Shown here: piece after piece, positions 1 to 5,552 of the stretch
Layout of the letters: every line of letters begins with the position of its first letter
How positions within the stretch are numbered: the stretch's first letter is position 1
DNA from: CAZAQS01 sp964486825
GTDB lineage: Bacteria > Chloroflexota > Anaerolineae > Anaerolineales > UBA4823
Length of the DNA: 5,552 nucleotides
NCBI GenBank assembly: GCA_964486825.1
Contig: CAZAQS010000306.1
Span: forward strand, 1-5,552
Direction: 5' to 3'
The notes under the pieces: generated by a model
What the model saw: the letters and a program-made list of their open reading frames with translations, nothing else
What the model was told of the DNA's origin: nothing
The model's database searches: none
Position numbers and translations under genes: made by a program

Positions 1-28
1 TACTCTTTCCCTACACGACGCTCTTCCG
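1..28. other. Illumina adapter remnant at contig edge
   Basis: Bases 2-28 match, without mismatch, the 3' part of the Illumina TruSeq universal adapter/read-1 primer (it includes CCCTACACGACGCTC and ends in CTTCCG). The match breaks at base 29, where the adapter would continue ATCT and the window reads TTAT. A run of 27 identical bases is not chance. This stretch is a library artefact left at the end of a contig, and it should be masked before any promoter or homology analysis. Confidence 0.96.
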
Positions 29-52
29 TTATTTGTCCAACAAGATCTGCAT

Positions 53-58
53 GGAGGT
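53..58 (+). promoter_or_regulatory. Ribosome binding site of first galactanase
   Basis: GGAGGT lies 8 bases before the ATG at 67, a near-perfect anti-16S match at good spacing. It fixes that ATG as the start, which also opens directly into a signal peptide. Only bases 29-66 upstream are genuine genomic sequence, so the promoter is not in the window. Confidence 0.85.
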
Positions 59-66
59 AAATTGAA

Positions 67-2322
67 ATGTCCGGCAAAAAGCACATATTGAAGGGGTTGA
101 GCGTTGCGATTGTGTTGGCCATGGTCCTGGCTACGTTCGCGACGAACGTTTCCGCTATTTTCGGCACGGCCGTCATTACCCCGATTGAGAGTAACATCGC
201 GGTGAAATTCTGGGCGACGGTCTCGGCGGACAGCGGCAGTGCAACTGCTGCTTTCGCGATAGACGACGATCCGGACACAGCCTGGATCGCAGACGACAGG
301 TCGGCCGGACACTGGCTGATGCTTGACCTTGGCGGAAAATATGACAACCTGCGCAAGACGGAGGTCATCTTCGCCGACAGCAACGCTGCCTACCAGTACC
401 GGATCGATGCATCAACTGACGGCAGCAGTTGGGATGTGATCGTAGACAGAACCGGCAACACGGCCGTCTCTAGAGGCTTTGTCGATCTGTTCACCAGAAC
501 CGGTACCCGCTACGTGCTTCTGACCATTACCGGCGCGACAGCCGGCGCCACCATGGGGATCCAGGAGCTCCGAGTTTTCAACTACCTGCGCGAAGACATC
601 GTCAACGGGGCGGATATGTCCAACATGGACCAGTTTCGCACCCGCAATTACTTCCTTAATCCCAACCCGCAGTTAATCAATATGGGTCCGGGCCCGCACG
701 TCCTCGACGTGGTGCAAGACAGGGGCATGAAGTTCATCCGATTGCGCATATGGAACCAACCGCGAAATGAGAACAATGGTAACCCAAGTACTGCCCCTTC
801 AAGCGCTGCCCCTTATATCGGCCCCGACCGCTCGGCGATGGTCGCCACGTGGATTAAAGATCGTGACCTGCAACTCGGCATCGACTTCCATTACGCCGAT
901 TCTTGGGCTGACCCGGGCAAACAACCCAAACCACGGGCCTGGGCCGAACTAGAATTTGACGATCTTGTCATCGCCATGCATGATTTTACTTACGAGTACA
1001 TCAAACGCCTGGTCGACCAGGGTACAACGCCAGATAAGGTTGCAGTTGGCAACGAGATCATCAATGGCTTCCTGTGGGGCAGTGAGACCACGGAAATGGG
1101 ATTGAGTATTATCAACCCCGCTTACGTCAGGAATAATCCGGGGATCTATTTGTCACAACCTGGTGGAGGGTTATTGTGGAGATATTGGGGTTCCGAAGAT
1201 CCGGTTGAACAACAGAAATACGAGGAAGCCTGGGACCGGTTTTCAACATTGGTCGCGGCAGGCATAAAAGCGGTCCGCGAGGCGTCGCCTGAAACAGTCG
1301 TGGAGATTCACGTAATTAACGATAAGGGCCGCCTGCCGAAAACGATGGAATTTTGGAGCCAGCTGCTAACGCGCATAAACGCAAAGGGCGCGGACCCGGA
1401 TAGCCTGGCGCTCTCCTACTACCCGGAATGGCATGGTACTTACTTTGATATTGAAGAGGCTTTCTATACGATGGCCTCAACGTATCCGCAATACAAATTT
1501 GACATTGCTGAGACCGCCTATCCGGCGACCGGTGGGAACACACCCTTGCCGAACGCCGATCAACCTCGAACGATCCAGGGACAGGCCAATATGCTCAAGC
1601 GGACCATCCAGGCTGCGAATGATATCATCGACAACAAGGGCACCGGGGTCCTGGTGTGGGAACCACAGAGCTTCCAGCCGATGTTCAGATCTGTCCCGGG
1701 TATGACTAACTATTTTGAGCCATATGCATCGATCGACGTATATAACAAAGCCCTTACCAAGAACGTAGTAGAGCATAACATTTACCTGACGACTTTCGAG
1801 AAAACCGCGCCGGCTCTGTCCGACACGGTGCAAATGCTGGCGATGAGCGATGGATCCATCGAGCCAGTGCCTGTGATCTGGGGTTCTATAGACCCCTCGT
1901 TGTACGAACATCCGGGTAACTTTACCGTTACCGGTGTTACTGAATATGGCGATGTCACCGCCTGGATAACCGTGATCTACCAGTTCTCCGGCTTCCTGCC
2001 GCCCATCGACAATCTACCCGCGCTAAATCCGGCAAGTGCGGTAAGCGCCATACCGGTCAGGTTTAGCATAGACGGGGATCACGGTTTGAACTTCATCGTT
2101 GAGGGTTATCCGGTATCGCAACGAATCGCATGCGATACGGGCATCCCACTGGGTGCGACTGAGCCAACTGTAGCAGCTGAGGAAGGATTGGTATACGATC
2201 CAGAATCCGATCAATACAAATACGAGTGGAAGACGGCCAGAGGCTGGATAAACACCTGCCGGCAATTGATCGTTAAATTTGATGATGGCATGGAATATCG
2301 CGCTTACTTTATATTTAGGTAG
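67..2322 (+). CDS. Secreted GH53 endo-beta-1,4-galactanase with F5/8C and PxKF modules
   Basis: Predicted extracellular enzyme that cuts internal beta-1,4-galactosyl bonds of galactan/type I arabinogalactan (pectin side chains). Seen: Sec signal peptide 1-30 (basic start, hydrophobic core, VSA cleavage site); F5/8 type C galactose-binding-like module about 31-173; GH53 TIM barrel about 178-575; Big_4-like Ig domain about 578-637; PxKF-type C-terminal domain about 638-751 (PVRF at 663-666). GH53 landmarks are GADMS at 181, RLRIWN at 225, DFHYADSWADPGKQ at 273, VGNEI with acid/base E330, SYYPEWHGT at 450, and AETAYP with nucleophile E482; the two Glu roles are assigned from family structures. 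The only two cysteines, C689 and C731, both lie in the last domain and probably pair. Odd: about 42 extra residues follow the acid/base strand, and the usual WENQALF-like segment after WEP (531) is missing. Substrate could therefore differ from plain galactan. It is first of a two-gene set, 35 bases before its paralogue. Confidence 0.9.
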   Translation: MSGKKHILKGLSVAIVLAMVLATFATNVSAIFGTAVITPIESNIAVKFWATVSADSGSATAAFAIDDDPDTAWIADDRSAGHWLMLDLGGKYDNLRKTEVIFADSNAAYQYRIDASTDGSSWDVIVDRTGNTAVSRGFVDLFTRTGTRYVLLTITGATAGATMGIQELRVFNYLREDIVNGADMSNMDQFRTRNYFLNPNPQLINMGPGPHVLDVVQDRGMKFIRLRIWNQPRNENNGNPSTAPSSAAPYIGPDRSAMVATWIKDRDLQLGIDFHYADSWADPGKQPKPRAWAELEFDDLVIAMHDFTYEYIKRLVDQGTTPDKVAVGNEIINGFLWGSETTEMGLSIINPAYVRNNPGIYLSQPGGGLLWRYWGSEDPVEQQKYEEAWDRFSTLVAAGIKAVREASPETVVEIHVINDKGRLPKTMEFWSQLLTRINAKGADPDSLALSYYPEWHGTYFDIEEAFYTMASTYPQYKFDIAETAYPATGGNTPLPNADQPRTIQGQANMLKRTIQAANDIIDNKGTGVLVWEPQSFQPMFRSVPGMTNYFEPYASIDVYNKALTKNVVEHNIYLTTFEKTAPALSDTVQMLAMSDGSIEPVPVIWGSIDPSLYEHPGNFTVTGVTEYGDVTAWITVIYQFSGFLPPIDNLPALNPASAVSAIPVRFSIDGDHGLNFIVEGYPVSQRIACDTGIPLGATEPTVAAEEGLVYDPESDQYKYEWKTARGWINTCRQLIVKFDDGMEYRAYFIFR

Positions 2323-2344
2323 ATTATGGCCTAATTTGAAAATG

Positions 2345-2350
2345 AAAGGA
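2345..2350 (+). promoter_or_regulatory. Ribosome binding site of second galactanase
   Basis: AAAGGA lies 7 bases before the ATG at 2358, in the 35-base gap after the first gene's TAG. It supports the ATG at 2358 over the internal Met at residue 10, which would cut off the basic N-terminus of the signal peptide. The gap is AT-rich, with no hairpin and no T run, so the two genes are probably co-transcribed. Confidence 0.75.
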
Positions 2351-2357
2351 TAAAAAG

Positions 2358-5300
2358 ATGAAAAGGCTCGTACATATTATTATCATGTCAACGCTGCTTT
2401 CTGCCATGTTCGTCTTTCCAGCGCCTGCCAGAGCAGTATCGCCGCCAGAAGACAACCTGGCCTTTAACAAACCGGTCATAGCTTCCAGCACCAGCGGATC
2501 ATTCGTAGCCGCCAGGGCGGTGGATTACCGCTTTGCGACCGACTGGCGGGCGTCAGTTGCGGGCGCGGGCCAATGGCTGCAGGTCGACCTGGGCCAGGCG
2601 TACCCCCTCACTGGCGTGGAGCTGCGGTTTCACACCAATAATACGACCAGAGCATACAGGATCGAGGTATCAGACGATGCGCTCAACTGGACGACGGTCG
2701 TCACCGCTCCTGGAGCCACTACCCAACAGCGGTACCATCCTTTCAGCGCTACAGCGCGATATGTCCGCTGGTTCTTGACCAGCATATCCGGTAGCGGTAG
2801 TGGTACACCGGTGCGTGTTCTGGAGTTTTGGGTATTTGGTCCTCCGGCCGAGCCATTGCCGCCGATCCCATTCGTTTCAGATCCACCCCCTCCCTACCTC
2901 AGCACCGGTTTTGTGCGCGGCGCGGATGTCTCGCACCTGATGCAGCAAGAGCATTATGGCGCCGTGTACTACGACGTGGACAACGTTCAGAAGGATGCGT
3001 TGCAGATCCTTAAAAACCATGGCGTGAATGCCATCCGCATCAAGATCTGGAACGATCCCGGCAATCGCAACTTCAATCCAGCGAACCTGCATACGCCGTT
3101 GGGCTTTAACAATGCATACTGGGCCACCCGCCTGGCAGTCCGGGCGCGTGAAATGGGCTTTAGGGTCATGATCAACTTTCATTATAGCGACACCTGGGCC
3201 GATCCCAGCAAGCAATTCATCCCTCACGAATGGCTGGGGCTCAGCGTCGCGGATACGGCCACAGCCCTGTACGACTTTACCTATGAAACCCTCCAGACCA
3301 TGGTCGATCATGGGGTGACTCCCGAGTGGGTACAGATCGGCAATGAAATTCCGGGCGGGATGTTGTGGCCTCTCGGGCGTAACAATACCACAACTGGTTG
3401 GAATAACCTTGCCTTGTTCATTAAATCTGGATATGCGGCGACCAAGGCGGTAGATCCTTCCATTAAGGTTATCATCCACTACGACAATGCCGGTCACTTT
3501 AGCCAAACGCAGTCGTATTACGACAACATGGTGGCGCGCGGAGTAGAATGGGACGTAACCGCTTTGTCCTATTATCCCCACTGGCATGGAACCTTTGCGC
3601 AAATGAACGCGACCATGTTGAATCTGGCTTCTCGATACGGAAAACCGGTCAACATCGTGGAAGCAGCGCATCCCTGGACGACGCAGAATTTTGACGAGAC
3701 GGGTAATGTGTTGAGTATTCCCTCCGGCTTCCCTTATCCCCAGTCCGTTGCGGGCCAGATTGGATATCTGAATGAACTGGTGAGCCGGATCAAGGCCGTT
3801 CCGAATGGATTAGGTGAAGGGTTGTTCTACTGGGAGCCCACCTGGACGGCGGTGCCCGGAGCAGGTTGGGCTATCGGGGAAGGTTGCGGCTGGGAAAATG
3901 CCGCCCTGTTCAATCAGAATGGGGTTGTCCTGGCCTCGATGGCCGCCCTTGGCAACCAGGCGCCGGTGGTGAACGCCGCCCCCCCTGCGAACATCAACGA
4001 GGGCGATACTTTCAGCGGTTCCGGTTCGTTCACCGACGCGGGCGTGAATACCTGGACCGCTACGGTGGACTATGGCGATGGGAGCGGCGAGCAACTGCTG
4101 GCGCTCAACGCCAACAAGACCTTCAACCTGAACCACACCTATGCATTCGAAGGCGTCTACACAGTTACGGTGACCGTGACAGACGATGAGGGAGCTGTGG
4201 GCGCCGGCGCTACCCTGGTGACGGTAAACAACGTAGGGCCGCAGGTCTCCAGCGACCTGGCCTCTCAGAGCGTCCAGTACACCGACGCAATCCAGGTTGT
4301 GTCGATCAGCGCGGTCGATAAGGCCGTAGACTTACCGTTGGCCGCTTCAACGCAGTGGTCCCTGGATGGAGGCGCCTTCGAACCCGGCCTGCCCTCCTGG
4401 CTGGCGCTGACACCGGAACCTTGCGTGGCCGATGGCATGTACGGTATCTGCACCTGGAAGCTGGCAGGGACGGGACCGGTTCCGGTCCAGGCAGGCGATT
4501 ACCTGATCAGGACGTTGGTGAGCGATGGGCGCGCCTCCAGCAGCACCGACGTGGCCATCACCGTGACTCCTGAAGATGCTTACCTCGAGTACACAGGCGA
4601 GGCCATTAAACAGATCAACAACGAACTGGCCCTGCGCGCCACGGTCTGGGACAGCGCCGCCAGCGGCTTTACGGGCGCCAACCCGGAGAGCGGTCCCGCC
4701 GCAACCCTCGGCGACATCACCAGGATGTGGATCGCATTTGATATCTATTCGCTGAACGACTGCCTGAGCGGCGCGCCGCTGGCAACCCAATACGCCCAGG
4801 TGGCCGATACCGGCGACGCCGGCGATGGCATCGGCACCGCCAGCAGCACCTTCACGTCCGGGTCGGAGGCCTCCTTCTGCGTCTCGGCCAGGCTGGTGGC
4901 CGGGCCCGATGACGGTGTGAATGCGTGGTACGCCGCCGGTAATGCCGAGGCAGTGCTCACCTTCTACCAGGCCAGCGGCCAGTTCGCCAGCGGCGGCGGC
5001 TGGATCACAGACCCGGACGGGGGCAAGGGCAACTTCGGTTTCAACGCCCGCTATCTGCCTAATGGCAGGACGCAGGGCAACATGGTGTACATCTACCGCG
5101 GCCTTTACGCGGGTGAGCCGGCGGACTTCAAGATCAAGAGCAATGCAGTGAATGCCCTGGCCTTCGATGGCGCCGAGTTCCCGGTCACAGCCATTCTGCA
5201 GGGCAAGGGCACCATTCAGGTCAACCGCTCTAGCGATGGCGCCGAGCTGTACAGCGAGGGAAACGCCACCTTCCAGGCCACGGTGGTCGACAGCGGGGAG

Positions 5301-5414
5301 ACCACCGGCAGCGGGGATGCCTTCTCGCTGGTGGTGTACGACCGGAATGGAGTGGTCTACAAGAGTGTGCCGGCGACCCCCCTGCAAGGAGGCAATGTCG
5401 TCATCCACCAATAG
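2358..5414 (+). CDS. Secreted GH53 endo-beta-1,4-galactanase with F5/8C, PKD and Ig-like tail
   Basis: Predicted secreted endo-1,4-beta-galactanase acting on pectic galactan, with a more canonical barrel than its upstream paralogue. Seen: signal peptide 1-26 (ARA cleavage site); F5/8 type C module about 32-161; Pro-rich linker 162-180; GH53 barrel about 184-531; PKD domain about 532-625 (DYGDGSGE at 571, HTYAFEGVYTVTVTV at 593); Ig/cadherin-like domain about 626-738; a second beta-rich module about 740-872; C-terminal domain about 873-1018 (GGGWITDP, GNFGFNARY, IKSNA, ending GGNVVIHQ). GH53 landmarks: RGADVS 187, IRIKIWNDP 226, NFHYSDTWADPSKQ 273, IGNEI with acid/base E330, LSYYPHWHGT 403, IVEAAHPW with nucleophile E435, YWEPTW 491, GWENAALF 511. 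Cysteine pairs C689/C698 and C802/C841 may form disulfides. The last domain recurs in Chloroflexota secreted proteins as I recall; its role is unknown to me, with surface attachment one possibility. GC rises clearly from the PKD domain onward. Confidence 0.92.
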   Translation: MKRLVHIIIMSTLLSAMFVFPAPARAVSPPEDNLAFNKPVIASSTSGSFVAARAVDYRFATDWRASVAGAGQWLQVDLGQAYPLTGVELRFHTNNTTRAYRIEVSDDALNWTTVVTAPGATTQQRYHPFSATARYVRWFLTSISGSGSGTPVRVLEFWVFGPPAEPLPPIPFVSDPPPPYLSTGFVRGADVSHLMQQEHYGAVYYDVDNVQKDALQILKNHGVNAIRIKIWNDPGNRNFNPANLHTPLGFNNAYWATRLAVRAREMGFRVMINFHYSDTWADPSKQFIPHEWLGLSVADTATALYDFTYETLQTMVDHGVTPEWVQIGNEIPGGMLWPLGRNNTTTGWNNLALFIKSGYAATKAVDPSIKVIIHYDNAGHFSQTQSYYDNMVARGVEWDVTALSYYPHWHGTFAQMNATMLNLASRYGKPVNIVEAAHPWTTQNFDETGNVLSIPSGFPYPQSVAGQIGYLNELVSRIKAVPNGLGEGLFYWEPTWTAVPGAGWAIGEGCGWENAALFNQNGVVLASMAALGNQAPVVNAAPPANINEGDTFSGSGSFTDAGVNTWTATVDYGDGSGEQLLALNANKTFNLNHTYAFEGVYTVTVTVTDDEGAVGAGATLVTVNNVGPQVSSDLASQSVQYTDAIQVVSISAVDKAVDLPLAASTQWSLDGGAFEPGLPSWLALTPEPCVADGMYGICTWKLAGTGPVPVQAGDYLIRTLVSDGRASSSTDVAITVTPEDAYLEYTGEAIKQINNELALRATVWDSAASGFTGANPESGPAATLGDITRMWIAFDIYSLNDCLSGAPLATQYAQVADTGDAGDGIGTASSTFTSGSEASFCVSARLVAGPDDGVNAWYAAGNAEAVLTFYQASGQFASGGGWITDPDGGKGNFGFNARYLPNGRTQGNMVYIYRGLYAGEPADFKIKSNAVNALAFDGAEFPVTAILQGKGTIQVNRSSDGAELYSEGNATFQATVVDSGETTGSGDAFSLVVYDRNGVVYKSVPATPLQGGNVVIHQ

Positions 5415-5430
5415 GAAAGTAATGCTGATG

Positions 5431-5463
5431 AGTCCGGTGCGGCCTCGTCGGCCGCACCGGACT
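5431..5463. terminator. Perfect 14-bp GC-rich hairpin, likely transcription terminator
   Basis: Arms AGTCCGGTGCGGCC (5431-5444) and GGCCGCACCGGACT (5450-5463) are perfectly complementary around a 5-base TCGTC loop, 16 bases after the TAG of the second galactanase. No T run follows directly; the nearest T-rich stretch is TTCTCTTTT at 5480-5488, 16 bases beyond the stem. It is thus a strong stem without the classic U tail. On the minus strand no T run adjoins it either. Position after a long operon and stem strength favour a terminator, perhaps shared by convergent genes, or an mRNA 3'-end stabiliser. Confidence 0.7.
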
Positions 5464-5486
5464 GCTTAACCAGGGGTGGTTCTCTT

Positions 5487-5552
5487 TTACCTCCTCACCA
5501 AAGGCAAATTCACTTTATACGCCTGCAACCTCACCATCGCCCACGGCATCTC
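5487..5552 (-). CDS. Possible C-terminal fragment of a convergent gene
   Basis: Reading the minus strand from the right edge, one frame is open for 21 codons and stops at TAA (5487-5489): EMPWAMVRLQAYKVNLPLVRR. The start lies beyond the window. The hairpin at 5431-5463 would then sit between two convergent 3' ends, a common arrangement. The fragment is too short to assign to a family. A second minus-strand frame is also open for 11 codons before its own TAA, so the frame choice is uncertain and the stretch may be non-coding. Confidence 0.3.
   Translation of the reverse strand, partial: EMPWAMVRLQAYKVNLPLVRR

Noticed and set aside
29..66. Promoter or riboswitch upstream of the first gene
   Set aside because: Only 38 genuine bases remain after removing the adapter, which is too short to support any call beyond the Shine-Dalgarno.
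2113..2138. Inverted repeat GTATCGCA...TGCGATAC containing the 12-bp palindrome ATCGCATGCGAT (2125-2136)
   Set aside because: It is inside the PxKF coding region, with no second copy noticed and no promoter context. The codons are explained by the protein sequence.
2323..2357. Possible promoter or terminator between the two genes
   Set aside because: The 35-base gap has only a ribosome binding site and AT-rich sequence, with no hairpin and no clear -35/-10 pair.
2877..3671. Minus-strand open frame of 264 codons
   Set aside because: It is antisense to the GH53 barrel, whose motifs prove the plus-strand frame. The translation is low-information with no family signal.
4473..4488. Inverted repeat GGACCGG-TT-CCGGTCC
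   Set aside because: It is internal to the second galactanase, with a 2-base loop and no T run. In GC-rich coding DNA this is expected by chance.
4347..5411. Long minus-strand open frame (354 codons) opposite the second galactanase tail
   Set aside because: It lies wholly antisense to a clearly modular coding sequence in the GC-rich part, where stop codons are rare on the opposite strand. Its translation has no recognisable domain.

Overview
The window holds two complete, adjacent, co-oriented genes for large secreted, multidomain glycoside hydrolases. Both are arabinogalactan endo-beta-1,4-galactanases of family GH53, preceded by an F5/8 type C (discoidin-like, CBM32-type) carbohydrate-binding module. 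A perfect GC-rich hairpin follows the second gene. Beyond it may lie the 3' end of a convergent minus-strand gene.

Organism: most likely an uncultured or draft-genome bacterium of the Chloroflexota (Anaerolineae/Caldilineae type). This rests on recalled family distribution, not on a search. The first protein ends in a PxKF-type domain, and the second ends in a PKD, Ig-like and Gly-rich 'GGGW...GNFGFNARY...GGNVVIH' tail; both endings recur in secreted proteins of that phylum. The signal peptides are ordinary Sec type. Bases 2-28 match the Illumina TruSeq adapter, so the left edge is a contig end from a short-read assembly and not genomic DNA.

Layout: 1-28 adapter; 29-66 short genuine leader with a strong Shine-Dalgarno; 67-2322 first galactanase (751 aa: signal peptide, F5/8C, GH53, Big_4-like, PxKF); 2323-2357 a 35-base spacer with a Shine-Dalgarno and no terminator; 2358-5414 second galactanase (1018 aa: signal peptide, F5/8C, GH53, PKD, Ig-like modules, C-terminal tail); 5431-5463 terminator-like hairpin; 5487-5552 possible C-terminus of a minus-strand gene.

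The two genes look like one operon born from an old duplication of the F5/8C-GH53 core. The GH53 cores then diverged: the first carries about 42 extra residues after the acid/base Glu and has lost the usual end of the barrel. They also acquired unrelated C-terminal modules. Together they would be expected to cut the beta-1,4-galactan side chains of pectin (type I arabinogalactan) outside the cell. No transporter, regulator or exo-acting galactosidase is in view, so the rest of any utilisation locus lies outside the window. I see no mobile element, RNA gene, CRISPR array or obviously new system.
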